Assembly (NCBI GenBank): GCA_036395755.1
Contig: DASWCZ010000028.1
Span: 62,001 to 126,000 of the forward strand
Origin: Gp7-AA6 sp036395755
Lineage (GTDB): Bacteria > Acidobacteriota > Thermoanaerobaculia > UBA5066 > Gp7-AA6
DNA length: 64,000 nt
Direction: 5' to 3'
The notes under the pieces were generated by a model. It searched no databases. It saw nothing but the letters and a program-made list of their open reading frames with translations, and had not been told where the DNA came from. This document shows, in pieces, positions 24,823 to 33,318 of this stretch. A program made the position numbers and the translations under genes. Numbering within the stretch: position 1 is the stretch's first letter; each line of letters starts with the position of its first letter.

Positions 24823-25584
24823 GTGTCGGAAGGGCTGTCGCGACTCGTCACACTGGTCGAAACGCTCCGTCGGGAGTGTCCGTGGGACCGCGAGCAGACA
24901 CCCGGGACACTCCGGACATACGTCCTCGAAGAGTGCTACGAGGTCTTGGACGCGATCGACGCGGGAGATCCCGACGCGCTCGCCGATGAGCTCGGAGACC
25001 TCCTCTTCCAGGTGCTCTTCCTCTCGCGGATCGCCGCGGAGCGTGGTTGGTTCGACATCGAGGTCGTCGCGGATCGGATCGCCCGAAAGATGACGGAGCG
25101 CCATCCGCACGTCTTCGCCGGAGGGTCGGCCTCCGACGCGCAGGAGGTTCGGCAGGGGTGGGAGCGCCGCAAGCAGCGCGGCTCCGCATCCACGGATCCG
25201 CTGGGAAGCATCCCGGTTTCACTTCCGGCGCTCGCCGCCGCTTACCGAATGACTTCGCGGGCCGCGGACCTCGGCTTCGACTGGGAAAGAGACGCCGACG
25301 TCGCGGAAAAGATCGAGGAGGAGCTCGCGGAATGGCGCGAGGCACAGAAGGCCGGCGATCGGGAGTCCGAGGAGAAGGAGATCGGAGATCTGCTCTTCTC
25401 GATCGTCAACCTCGCCCGCCGCCGCGAAGTCGATCCAGAGAGCGCGCTGCGCCGCGCGCAGGCGCGATTCCGTTCGCGCTTCGCGAAGGTAGCCGCCAGG
25501 GCACGGGAGTCCGGACGGGAGGTCGGCGATTTCGACGCCGCCGCGCTGGATCGATTCTGGGAAGACGCGAAAGCGGAGGAGTAG
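24823..25584 (+). CDS. mazG: Nucleoside triphosphate pyrophosphohydrolase MazG
   Basis: A 253-residue house-cleaning enzyme that hydrolyses (d)NTPs to monophosphates and pyrophosphate. It has two tandem MazG domains, as in E. coli. Domain 1 (about 10-100) begins LRRECPWDREQTPGTLRTYV, followed by LEECYEV and DELGDLLFQVLF, the metal-binding EExxE and ExxD acids. Domain 2 (about 145-235) has KIEEELAEWREAQKAGD and EKEIGDLLFSIVNLAR. Length is typical. The GTG start is set by the TATGAT-N6-GTG arrangement. The stop lies 10 bp from the stop of the convergent deacetylase-like gene. Confidence 0.95.
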   Translation: MSEGLSRLVTLVETLRRECPWDREQTPGTLRTYVLEECYEVLDAIDAGDPDALADELGDLLFQVLFLSRIAAERGWFDIEVVADRIARKMTERHPHVFAGGSASDAQEVRQGWERRKQRGSASTDPLGSIPVSLPALAAAYRMTSRAADLGFDWERDADVAEKIEEELAEWREAQKAGDRESEEKEIGDLLFSIVNLARRREVDPESALRRAQARFRSRFAKVAARARESGREVGDFDAAALDRFWEDAKAEE

Positions 25585-25594
25585 CTTCCGGACT

Positions 25595-26515
25595 TCAGCG
25601 CTCGAGACTCGCGGACTTGGGCGCTTTGGCCTTCGGGCTCCGCGACGTCAGCGCGGCAACGGTCACCAGCTCGACACCCTGGGAACCGAGTCGCGGAAGC
25701 TCTCGCTCCAGAAGCGCAAGAGTCGCGGGGTGGGGATGCCCGATCGCGAGCGCGGTCCCGTCTTTCTTCGCCTTCCGAACGAGATCGCGAAAAGATCGCT
25801 CGATCGCGTCCTCGCTCTCGACCGCGTCGAGGAAGACCTTTCGAGATACGGCGGGCAGCGACTCCTCGTCGGCGATCCGGCGGGCGACGGTCGCCTCGGT
25901 CGTTCGGCTGTCGAGCAGGAACAGCCGCCGGGCGGTCAATACCCGGACGACCGCCCGCATCACCCGGGGATCGGCCGTCGCGGCCGAGCCCATGTGGTTG
26001 TTTACGCCGACCGCTCCGGGCACGGTGTCGAGATCGTCGGCGACCGTCTGCGCGATCTTCGCGTCACTGTCGGCGCGCAGCACGACGCCGGGTCCCGGGC
26101 GGATTCGGGGATACCCGTCGGGCTCCATCGGGAGGTGGAGCAGCACCTCCTTGCCGGAAGTGGAGAGCCTCCGCGCCGACTCGGCGCTGCCGGGCAGGCC
26201 CGGCAACACGGCGCCAGCCACACGAAAAGGCCAGCGCGCGATTCGTTCGACGGCCTCCCGGTCGTTGCCGAGATCGTCGATGACGATGGCAATCCGCGCC
26301 GCGAGAACGGGGGCGAGAGAGGGTTCCGGCGCGGGGGTCGGCGCCGCCGGCGGGAGTGCGTGCGTCCGGTGGACCGCATGGCGCGGGGCGGGTCGCGGCC
26401 TTTCGGGTTGCGCCTCCCGAGGACGGGTCTTAAGAAAGAGTGCGATCCCGAGCGCGAGCGCGAGAAGGGCGAAGAACGCCGTAGCGGGAGAGATCCGGCG
26501 CGGAGTGTCGGACAA
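25595..26515 (-). CDS. Divergent polysaccharide deacetylase (YibQ family)
   Basis: A 306-residue membrane-anchored periplasmic protein. One transmembrane helix near residues 10-27, a Pro/Ala-rich linker to about 70, then the NodB-like fold: ARIAIVIDDLGNDREAVERI with the metal-site Asp pair, LLHLPMEPDGYP, VGVNNHMGSAATADPRVMRA and LFLLDSRTTEATVA. The family is usually encoded next to envC and ctpA, as here, and is thought to act on envelope glycans, with activity unproven. The start is TTG at 26515, 15 bp after the S41-like gene, so it depends on that gene's transcript. It is the last gene of the cluster. Confidence 0.88.
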   Translation of the reverse strand: MSDTPRRISPATAFFALLALALGIALFLKTRPREAQPERPRPAPRHAVHRTHALPPAAPTPAPEPSLAPVLAARIAIVIDDLGNDREAVERIARWPFRVAGAVLPGLPGSAESARRLSTSGKEVLLHLPMEPDGYPRIRPGPGVVLRADSDAKIAQTVADDLDTVPGAVGVNNHMGSAATADPRVMRAVVRVLTARRLFLLDSRTTEATVARRIADEESLPAVSRKVFLDAVESEDAIERSFRDLVRKAKKDGTALAIGHPHPATLALLERELPRLGSQGVELVTVAALTSRSPKAKAPKSASLER

Positions 26516-26530
26516 ACGCCCGAGTCCGGG

Positions 26531-27685
26531 CTACGCCGCGCGGCGGACGACGCCCCGGCGTGCCACCTCGAGTCCGCGCTCCAAAATCGGGTCATGCGAC
26601 TCGGTGTCGCCGGGGAACGTGATCACCCGTTCGTCCGGCGAAAGACCCTTGCCGCCCAGGATCGTCCCGGACGGAGACTGGTACCGCCCGACCGTCATGA
26701 AGAGACTCCCCCCGGAACCGGTCGGCACGAGGCGCTGCACGATGGCCATCCCCGCCGTCACGGACCCGACGGTCGTGGCGTTCGCGCGGTCCTTCAGGGC
26801 CGCCACGAAGACCTCCGCCGGCCCTCCGGTTGCTTCGTCCATCAGGAGAACGGTCCGTCCCTTCCAGAGCTTTTCGCCGGCGGCCTCGAGCGGCTTCAGA
26901 GGGACCTTGCGGCTGACGATGCGGGCGACCGGTCCCCGGCCGACGAAGAGGGTCGCCGACGGAGCGATGTCGGCGACGTCCCCACCGATCGAGCCCCGCA
27001 GATCGAGGACGAGCCTGTCGATCGAGCGGCGCCCCGCCTCGTCGATCGCTTTTCGGAGCGCCTCAGCGGTCGACGCCGTGAAGCCCGGGATCTTGACGAT
27101 CGCGACGTCGTTTTCCCACTTCGTTTCGACCGGAGGGGGAGCGAACCGCTCCCGGCGCAGCCGCACGGTCACCTTCTTGTCCTCGACGACGCGGAAGAGG
27201 CCGACCTCAACCGTCGTCCCCTCCGGCCCTTCCAGAGCGGAGGTGATCTTCCACAGCGGCGCGTTGCGCAGATTCTTTCCATCCACCGCGTGAATCAGGT
27301 CTCCGGGCTGGACCTGCTGCTTCTGGGCGGGAGAGCCGGGAAGCGGCGCGACGACGTAGGGGAATCCGCCGCGGCGCGCGACGATGATTCCCGGCCCGAC
27401 CGCGCCCGACGCCTGCTGGGCGCGAAACGCGCTCATCGAGGCAGCCGGAACGTAATAGGAAAAGGGATCGAGCGCGTCCGTCATCCCGTCATAGGCGCCC
27501 TCGAGCAGCGTCTTCGGATCGGTCGGGTCCACGTAGTTCCCGCGCGTCAGCGAGAACACCTCCGAGAAGACCGACAGCGCCTTCGTCGCGGGATCTCTTC
27601 CCGGTCCGGAATCGACGGCCCGGAGAGACGCGAGAGCGGCGATGGAGACGACGAGAAACAGCAGTCGGGAGCGGTTGGATTTCAT
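26531..27685 (-). CDS. S41 (CtpA-like) PDZ protein lacking the Ser-Lys dyad
   Basis: A 384-residue exported protein. I chose ATG 27685 because a signal-anchor follows (LLFLVVSIAALASL). The order is that of carboxyl-terminal processing proteases: N-terminal helical part, PDZ domain (about 115-190, with VQPGDLIHAVDGKNLRNAPL), then the S41 core with RLVLDLRGSIGGDVADIAPS. Where active members have GSASASE, with Ser as nucleophile, this protein has TGGPAEVFVAALKD. Where they have a TFGKG lysine, it has SVTAGMA. Flanking positions align well (VGS-T-G, VQ, YQSPSG, GKGLSPD), so the Ser and Lys are truly replaced by Gly and Met. It is probably a non-proteolytic scaffold. Located between envC and the YibQ-like gene. 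Confidence 0.85.
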   Translation of the reverse strand: MKSNRSRLLFLVVSIAALASLRAVDSGPGRDPATKALSVFSEVFSLTRGNYVDPTDPKTLLEGAYDGMTDALDPFSYYVPAASMSAFRAQQASGAVGPGIIVARRGGFPYVVAPLPGSPAQKQQVQPGDLIHAVDGKNLRNAPLWKITSALEGPEGTTVEVGLFRVVEDKKVTVRLRRERFAPPPVETKWENDVAIVKIPGFTASTAEALRKAIDEAGRRSIDRLVLDLRGSIGGDVADIAPSATLFVGRGPVARIVSRKVPLKPLEAAGEKLWKGRTVLLMDEATGGPAEVFVAALKDRANATTVGSVTAGMAIVQRLVPTGSGGSLFMTVGRYQSPSGTILGGKGLSPDERVITFPGDTESHDPILERGLEVARRGVVRRAA

Positions 27686-27744
27686 CGTGGGGATGGTAAC
27701 ACCGCGATTCGACGGGATCTTCCGAGGTCTCGGAGCGAGTCCGC

Positions 27745-28911
27745 CTACCTCAGCCACGCCACCGGATCACTCGCTTTCTGTCGATCGCGCACCTCGAAAT
27801 AGAGTCCTGGCTCGTCGCGCCCCGGTCCCGTTCCGACGAGCCCGACCGTCGATCCGGCCGGGACGTACGCTCCGGAACGCACCGAGACCGCCTGCAGCCA
27901 CGCGTAGAGCGTGAAAACGCCGTCGCCGTGGTCGAGGATGACGAGGTTGCCGTATTCCGCGAGCCACTGGGCATAGATGGCTTTGCCGGCAAAGACCGCG
28001 CGGACCGGCGTTCCGACCGGCATCGCCAGAGAGATGCCGTTCGAGAGCGTCCACGCGTCGAACTTCGGATGGCGGTGCCGTCCGAAGGTCTCGACGAGAG
28101 CGCCCCGCGCCGGCCAGTCGAGGACGCCTTTCCACGGGCGGATGCCGCCGGCCGGTCCCACCGGCTCCTCGGGGCGCCGGGAGAGACGCTCGAGCAGGCC
28201 CTCGAGTCGCGTTGCCTTGTCGGAGAGAGTCGCCACTTCGCGGCGGTCTCTGGCGGAAAGCGTGCGCTGACTCTTCAGCAGGTTCTCGCGCTCCGCCTTG
28301 AGCGATGCGATGCGGCGCTCTTCCGCGCCGCTCTTCACGTAGAGCCGGTCGGTCTCTGCTTTCAACGCTTTCTCGCGCGAGAGATTGGCTTCCAGCCGCG
28401 TCTGCGACTCGCGATGCTCCGTCAGGAGACGAGCGTCGCGCCGCGCGAGTGAGTTGAGTAGGGCCACGCTCTCGACGAACGCCGGCAGGTCTCTGGCTTC
28501 GAGCAGAATCCTCAGATACCCGAAGCGTCCGAATCGATGGAGAAGGCGAGCGCGCGCGAGAAGGGCGCGGCGGCTCCGCTCTCCAGCTGCCTCCGCCGAC
28601 TTCCGCTCGACCCCGATCTCGCCCAACCGCGCTCGGTAGTCTTCTCGCAGGCGCGCGAGGAGCTCCTTCTCCCCCGCCGCGATCGCCAGCTGCAGCTCGA
28701 GCCGGGCAAGCTCCTCGGAGAGAGTCGCCTGGCGCCGGCGGCTCGCCGCGAGTTGTCCTTCGAGCGATCCGATCCGGGAGCGGAGCCGTCGGAGGTCGGC
28801 CTGCCGCTCCGAGTCCGCGGAAGACACCGGTTTCTCCGGCCCGGTCGCCCGCGCCGCCGGGCCGATGCCGAGAAGGAGAGAGAGCGCGGCGAGGCAGGCG
28901 CGCGCTCTCAT
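27745..28911 (-). CDS. envC: EnvC-like murein hydrolase activator (degenerate LytM)
   Basis: A 388-residue exported protein. Signal peptide about 1-22, then long coiled-coil helices (about 30-260), then a C-terminal LytM/M23 domain (about 285-388) with GTPVRAVFAGKAIYAQWLAE and YGNLVILDHGDGVFTLYAWL. Active M23 enzymes end this domain with an HxH zinc motif; here the position reads LYFEV, and the HL of YAHL is replaced by WL. The zinc site is therefore lost, as in true EnvC, which activates cell-division amidases without cutting peptidoglycan itself. It overlaps the upstream phosphodiesterase gene by 4 bp (ATGA), and the S41-like gene follows after 59 bp. Confidence 0.9.
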   Translation of the reverse strand: MRARACLAALSLLLGIGPAARATGPEKPVSSADSERQADLRRLRSRIGSLEGQLAASRRRQATLSEELARLELQLAIAAGEKELLARLREDYRARLGEIGVERKSAEAAGERSRRALLARARLLHRFGRFGYLRILLEARDLPAFVESVALLNSLARRDARLLTEHRESQTRLEANLSREKALKAETDRLYVKSGAEERRIASLKAERENLLKSQRTLSARDRREVATLSDKATRLEGLLERLSRRPEEPVGPAGGIRPWKGVLDWPARGALVETFGRHRHPKFDAWTLSNGISLAMPVGTPVRAVFAGKAIYAQWLAEYGNLVILDHGDGVFTLYAWLQAVSVRSGAYVPAGSTVGLVGTGPGRDEPGLYFEVRDRQKASDPVAWLR

Positions 28912-30998
28912 CTCCAGACGATCGGACCGGGCGACACCGTGCCCGAAAGGAGCGCGCGCAGCGCCGCGGTCGCGTCGGTGATGCCGGGCACCCGCGAGGA
29001 AGAAAACGGCCGCGACGCGAAGAAGACTCCCCGGACGAGATCAGGGTCGAGCGAGCAGTGGTCGCCGCTCCAGACGTCGCGGTTGTCCTCGAAGACCGAG
29101 CCGGTCGGCACGCCGAGCGAAGCCTGCCAGGAGACGCGATAGCCCGGGCGGTTCGCGACGATCAGGTCCGGAATGAGCCGGGGGTCGTAGCGCTGGTAGA
29201 CGTCTTCTCTCTTGAAGACCCGCGATACCGCACGCTCCCCCGTCTTCGGATCGGTCAGCTCCAGAAGGCCGCGCGACAGCTCGTCCCGCAGCTTCTCGTA
29301 ATCGGCGCCGGGAGCTACGATCCCATCTTTCTCGCGGCCGCGCAGGTTGACGTAGACGTCTCCGAGCCCCATCGCGTAAGCGCGGGACTTCGACCAGTCG
29401 ACCGCCTCCCAGAATGCGCCGCGCGAAAAGAGAGCCTCAAGGTTCTGGCGCTGCGCGTTTCCGCGCAGCACGAGGTATCCCTTCTCGACGAGCCAGGAGT
29501 CGTAGTTGACCGAGCGCCGCCACGTCGCGAAGCCGTGGTCGGACAGAACGAGGAGCGCCGCGTCGGCCGGAAGCGCGCGCGCGGTTTCCCCGACGATCGC
29601 GTCCACCGTCTCGTACGACTTCTCGACCGCGTCCCCGTAGCGAGCGGCGAGCGCCGCGTCGTACGCAGGATGCTTCGGATCCCGGAAGCGCCAGAACACG
29701 TGGGCGATCCGGTCGGGAAACTCGAAGTAGTGCACCAGGAGCCGGCGGTTCTCTTTGACGAGCGCGGCGAGCATCCGGCGATCCTGGGCGACCGTGGCCG
29801 CGACGTCCTGGAGAAACGCGGGCTCCGACAGCGTGCCGGACTGAATGGACCAGGTGTCGATTGCCCAGCCCATCGTCTTGTAACGCCCGAAGCGTCGCAG
29901 GAGCTCTTTTGCGTAATCAGACGGCGCCGAAATGTGGAAGCCGGGAGGCAGCCGCTCGGGGTCGAACTGAATGGGCGAGACGTAGAGGGAGATCTCCGGC
30001 GCGATCGTTTCGAGAAGGAATCGTGCGTAGCCGTGCACGGTGATGAGCGGATTGACGCGAAAGGCGAGGCTCGTCCAGTCGCTCCACTGGCCGGCCGAGA
30101 GCGTCAGGCGGGACTCGCCCGCCTCGATCGAAAGCCGGTCGCGGGAGGGCGAAACGGAGAGCGCCATGGGAAGGTCGATCGCCCCTGAGCGGCCGAAGGC
30201 GCGGCCGGGAGGCCCGACGATCGAGGTCGTCTGGCGGCCCACGTTCGACTCGAGCCGGACGACCTCGATCGAGAAGTCGTTGCCTTCGCGCGGCGCAAAG
30301 AAAGGATCGGACGTGTAGTAGGACGGCTTGCCGATCCGGCCGGACAGATCTGGAACGCCGAGGCCCGAGAGGAGTCGCCCTTCCGGGAAGGACTCGGGTG
30401 GGAAGGTGACCGGCATCCGCATCACGGTCGCCGGGCGCGCGGTCGAGTCGGACCAGAACGTCGTTCCGCGCCGGTTACTCTCGATCGACGGCCGCATCGC
30501 CGGCAGCCACGCGTGCGCGGCGGCAAAGGCCGCCGCCGACCCTCCCGCCGCGAGGACGAAGAGCACGGCTGCGGCGAGGCGCCGCCGCCTTCCCGCCAGG
30601 ACCGCCGCCGGAAGGAGAAGGATCAATGCCACGGCCGCGGCCGCCGCGGCGGGAGTCTTTCCGCCCAGTAAAAAGGGCACTTCCTTTTCCTGCGCGACCG
30701 CGAACGTCGGTGTCATGTCGCTCGGATCGCGTTTCAGGAAGTCGAAGATCTGGTGCCCGCCCGGATCGAGACCGGTCGAAAAGGACGTCCAGGAGACCGG
30801 GGTCTGCGGCGGGACCGGCGGTGTGAGAGGAGAGAAACCGCCGCGGCTCTTCAACGCCGTCAAATTGGGGAGGCGCCCCGCGGCCATCATTGTTTCGACG
30901 ATTCCGGCATCCACGCCGTCGAAGGCGAGAACGACGACGCGCGAGGGGGGCGCGGTCAAGAGAGCTCCCGCCGCGAATGCGGTCGCGAGAAGGTGCAC
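28908..30998 (-). CDS. Membrane type I phosphodiesterase/alkaline phosphatase-superfamily protein
   Basis: A 696-residue protein. The first strand and metal site appear at RVVVLAFDGVDAGIVETMMA, followed by the nucleophile loop TPVSWTSFSTGLDPGGHQIF. A hydrophobic hairpin then interrupts the domain (about residues 116-165: two transmembrane-like helices separated by GRRRR). The catalytic fold resumes with the second metal site in LVHYFEFPDRIAHVFWRF and LLVLSDHGFATWRRSVNYD, and a last His in WSGDHCSLDPDLVRGVFFA. Such enzymes cut phosphodiesters or nucleotides outside the membrane. GTG start with TACACT 6 nt upstream. First gene of the envC / S41 / YibQ cluster, overlapping envC by 4 bp, which suggests an envelope role. 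Confidence 0.82.
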   Translation of the reverse strand: MHLLATAFAAGALLTAPPSRVVVLAFDGVDAGIVETMMAAGRLPNLTALKSRGGFSPLTPPVPPQTPVSWTSFSTGLDPGGHQIFDFLKRDPSDMTPTFAVAQEKEVPFLLGGKTPAAAAAAVALILLLPAAVLAGRRRRLAAAVLFVLAAGGSAAAFAAAHAWLPAMRPSIESNRRGTTFWSDSTARPATVMRMPVTFPPESFPEGRLLSGLGVPDLSGRIGKPSYYTSDPFFAPREGNDFSIEVVRLESNVGRQTTSIVGPPGRAFGRSGAIDLPMALSVSPSRDRLSIEAGESRLTLSAGQWSDWTSLAFRVNPLITVHGYARFLLETIAPEISLYVSPIQFDPERLPPGFHISAPSDYAKELLRRFGRYKTMGWAIDTWSIQSGTLSEPAFLQDVAATVAQDRRMLAALVKENRRLLVHYFEFPDRIAHVFWRFRDPKHPAYDAALAARYGDAVEKSYETVDAIVGETARALPADAALLVLSDHGFATWRRSVNYDSWLVEKGYLVLRGNAQRQNLEALFSRGAFWEAVDWSKSRAYAMGLGDVYVNLRGREKDGIVAPGADYEKLRDELSRGLLELTDPKTGERAVSRVFKREDVYQRYDPRLIPDLIVANRPGYRVSWQASLGVPTGSVFEDNRDVWSGDHCSLDPDLVRGVFFASRPFSSSRVPGITDATAALRALLSGTVSPGPIVWR

Positions 30999-31004
30999 CG
31001 GGTG

Positions 31005-31010
31005 AGTGTA
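31005..31010 (-). promoter_or_regulatory. -10 hexamer 6 nt before the envelope cluster
   Basis: TACACT on the minus strand lies exactly 6 nt before the GTG at 30998; no Shine-Dalgarno site. It would make the first gene of the phosphodiesterase-envC cluster leaderless. Confidence 0.5.
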
Positions 31011-31052
31011 CGGGCAGAGTCATCGGGAATGAAGGCCTGATACCTTGCGACC

Positions 31053-32240
31053 GTGGCGACTCGAACCGAAGACCTCCACTCCTTACTCGCCCGGATCCCC
31101 GACCCCGCCATCCGCTCCCTTTTCACTCCGGAGTTCATCCTCTGTTCCGAGGAATTCGACCGCTTCACGGTGGACACGCTCCTGAACCTCGTCTCCGAGC
31201 TCGGTCTGTCCGAGCCTCTCTCCCGCGGAACGACGGTTGGCGAGCTCCTCGCCGACCGCGGCTGGAGCCCGCGCGCGGCGATTCCCGTGACCTGGTTCTT
31301 CCGGAAGCTCGCCGCGGAAGGAGAGCTCGCCGTCGAGGGCTCGGGCGCGAACGCGGTCTATCGCTCCCGCGGAACGCTGCCTGCAGGTGAGCCCGACCGG
31401 GCGGAGGCGCGGTCGTTGGCGCTCGATCCGCGATCGGCTCCCCCGTTCGCCGTGGTACACGCGATGGTCGAGCACGTGCCCGCTTTCCTGCGGGGCGAGC
31501 TCTCCGGCGAGGAGGTCCTCTTTCACCCCGCGAAGCTGCCGCTCTGGTTCGACTACTTCTCCAACGACAACCTCCTTTACCAGATCAACAATCGGCTGGG
31601 GGCGGAGGCGGTCGTTCGCGCTCTCCCGATCGGCCGGCCGGCGAGTGTTGTCGAGATCGGCGGAGGCTCCGGTTCCGCGGCGCTCGCGGTCGCCGAGCGC
31701 CTCGCGCGCGACGGCGCGGTGTGGCGGATCGGCCGTTACGTCTTCACGGAGATCGTTCCGACGTTCCTGCGCCGGGCCGAGCGCACGATCCGGGCGCGGT
31801 GGCCGACGCTCCCGGCCGAGTTCCGGCGGCTCGACATGGACCGCGACTTCGCCGGACAGGGGATCGAGCCCGGGTCCGCCGACGTCGTGTATGCCGTCAA
31901 CACGGTCCATATCGCCAAGGACCTGGCCGCGGCGCTCGCGCGGATCCGGGAGACGCTGCGGCCCGGCGGCGTCGCGGTTTTCTCGGAGTGCGTTCGTCCC
32001 TTCGAGGGACAGCCCATCTACGTCGAGTTCGTTTTCAACTTCCTCGAGAACTTCACCGGCGTCGCGACCGATCCCGTGACGCGTCCGAACCACGGTTTCC
32101 TGACGCCGCAGAGCTGGAGGCGCTCGCTCGCCGCGGCGGGATTCGAAAATCCGGAGATCCTCCCGGACGTCGAGAGCCTTGCGAGGCACTACGACGCGTT
32201 CTTCGTCGCCGCAGTTTCGGCGCGCCGGCCGCGGCCCTGA
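31053..32240 (+). CDS. Class I SAM-dependent methyltransferase
   Basis: A 395-residue protein. The N-terminal ~150 residues are helical, winged-helix-like (VDTLLNLVSELGLSEPLSRG). The Rossmann methyltransferase core starts at about residue 190 with the SAM-binding VVEIGGGSGSAALAVAERLA. Next come an acidic position in the second strand (YVFTEIVP), the ADVVYAVNTVHIAKDLAAAL strand (motif post-II), and LRPGGVAVFSECVRPFEGQP. The C-terminal part has LTPQSWRRSLAAAGFENPEI, typical of this family. The layout resembles stand-alone versions of polyketide/O-methyltransferase domains, but no biosynthetic genes adjoin it, so the substrate is unknown. GTG start. Confidence 0.8.
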   Translation: MATRTEDLHSLLARIPDPAIRSLFTPEFILCSEEFDRFTVDTLLNLVSELGLSEPLSRGTTVGELLADRGWSPRAAIPVTWFFRKLAAEGELAVEGSGANAVYRSRGTLPAGEPDRAEARSLALDPRSAPPFAVVHAMVEHVPAFLRGELSGEEVLFHPAKLPLWFDYFSNDNLLYQINNRLGAEAVVRALPIGRPASVVEIGGGSGSAALAVAERLARDGAVWRIGRYVFTEIVPTFLRRAERTIRARWPTLPAEFRRLDMDRDFAGQGIEPGSADVVYAVNTVHIAKDLAAALARIRETLRPGGVAVFSECVRPFEGQPIYVEFVFNFLENFTGVATDPVTRPNHGFLTPQSWRRSLAAAGFENPEILPDVESLARHYDAFFVAAVSARRPRP

Positions 32241-32246
32241 TCGTGG

Positions 32247-32320
32247 CTGTCATTCCGAGGGCCATCGGCCGGAGGAATCCCTCGATCGCAAGGGATCCTT
32301 CGCTTCGCTCAGGATGACAG
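32247..32320. repeat. REP/MITE-like intergenic element with inverted ends
   Basis: The element is bounded by CTGTCATTCCGAG on the left and CTCAGGATGACAG on the right, an imperfect inverted pair, with an inner GGAATCCCT/AGGGATCC pair. Its right arm is a 28-bp unit (GGATCCTTCGCTTCGCTC then AGGATGACAG). It is repeated exactly 9 bp further on at 32330-32357. Related arms occur at 33319-33345 and 61339-61390. The TGTCATnCTGAGCGAAGCGA-type repeat is known from many bacteria. Confidence 0.75.
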
Positions 32321-32329
32321 TCTTGGAAA

Positions 32330-32357
32330 GGATCCTTCGCTTCGCTCAGGATGACAG
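32330..32357. repeat. Second exact copy of the 28-bp repeat arm
   Basis: Identical to 32293-32320. On the minus strand it supplies the last codons and the stop codon of the acyltransferase gene that ends at 32346. Confidence 0.85.
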
Positions 32358-33284
32358 GGACGGATTCCGGCTCGGGTCCTCCCAGAACGGATAGAAGCAG
32401 TACCACTGCTCCGGGTTCTCTCCGACGTAGCGCTCGAGGATCGCGACGTAACGCCGGACGTTTTCCGCGAGCGCGGTCTCCCGGTCCCCATCCTTGACGA
32501 TCGCGAGCGGCTCTTCGACGATCGCGCGGTAGCGGCCGTCGGGGACGCGGACGATGAACGCCGGAAGGACGGTCGCGGCCGTGGACATCGCGATCAGGAG
32601 CGGTCCCCTCGGAAAGAACGCTTCCCTCCCGAAGAACGGCACCGCGATTCCCGTGTTGTTGAAGTCGCGGTCGCCCTGCATCGCGACGATCGCGTTCGAT
32701 TTCAGAGCCCGAAGCACGGCGAGAGTGGGCGCGAAGCTCCGGTCGACTCGAATCTCGGAAATGCCCGCGCGCTCGTGGAGCGCCCGGCGCGCCCGCTCGA
32801 CCGCCGGGAAGATGTCGGGAACGAGAACGACGTGGATCGGCTGCCGCATCTCGGCGAGCATGAGGCCGCCGATCTCCCAGTTGCCGAGATGCCCGGTCAG
32901 GAGCAGCACGCCGTTCCCCCGCTCGCGCGCTTCCACGATCCGCGAATAGCCGACGACGCTCTCGACTAACCGCGCGGCCTCTTCGGGCGGCCGGGTGGCG
33001 AAGTGGAGGAAGTCGATCCAGGCCGTGAAATGGGCGTCGAGCAGGTTCCGGGCGGCGCTCCGGACCTCGCGGGAAGCCGCCGGCCGGCCCAGGATGACCG
33101 CGAGGTTCGCGCGCAGCGCCTTCTGATATTTCGGCCGGAGCTGCATGAAGCGCATCGTCGTCTGGCGGGACAGCGCCCGAAGGAGCCGGCGCGGAAGCCG
33201 CCGGGCGAGCGCGAGCGACAGCGGGAACCAGAGGTGCGACGTCGCGGAGGCGACCGCGCGCACGACACGGTTGCGGCTCGCCAT
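32346..33284 (-). CDS. Lysophospholipid/lipid A acyltransferase (LpxL/HtrB family)
   Basis: A 312-residue membrane-associated acyltransferase. I chose ATG 33284, with AGGAGA 4 nt upstream, over ATG 33296, which has no ribosome-binding site. The catalytic HX4E motif is GHLGNWEIGG (about residue 130), preceded by LLLTG. Later family blocks are IHVVLVPDIFPAVERARRAL, IVAMQGDRDFNNTGIAVPFF and a C-terminal EQWYCFYPFWEDP, matching the WHW/FYRFW-like end of LpxL proteins. It transfers an acyl chain to a lipid A precursor or related lipid at the inner membrane. The last residues (PSLSS) and the stop codon lie inside a copy of the intergenic repeat, so the 3' end was probably altered by the repeat. Confidence 0.85.
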   Translation of the reverse strand: MASRNRVVRAVASATSHLWFPLSLALARRLPRRLLRALSRQTTMRFMQLRPKYQKALRANLAVILGRPAASREVRSAARNLLDAHFTAWIDFLHFATRPPEEAARLVESVVGYSRIVEARERGNGVLLLTGHLGNWEIGGLMLAEMRQPIHVVLVPDIFPAVERARRALHERAGISEIRVDRSFAPTLAVLRALKSNAIVAMQGDRDFNNTGIAVPFFGREAFFPRGPLLIAMSTAATVLPAFIVRVPDGRYRAIVEEPLAIVKDGDRETALAENVRRYVAILERYVGENPEQWYCFYPFWEDPSRNPSLSS

Positions 33285-33318
33285 CTTCTCCTGCATCGGA
33301 CGGAATCGTAGCCCGGGG

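Noticed and set aside
32241..32360. CRISPR array
   Set aside because: Only two exact copies of a 28-bp unit 9 bp apart, too close for spacers, with inverted ends typical of REP/MITE repeats and no cas genes.
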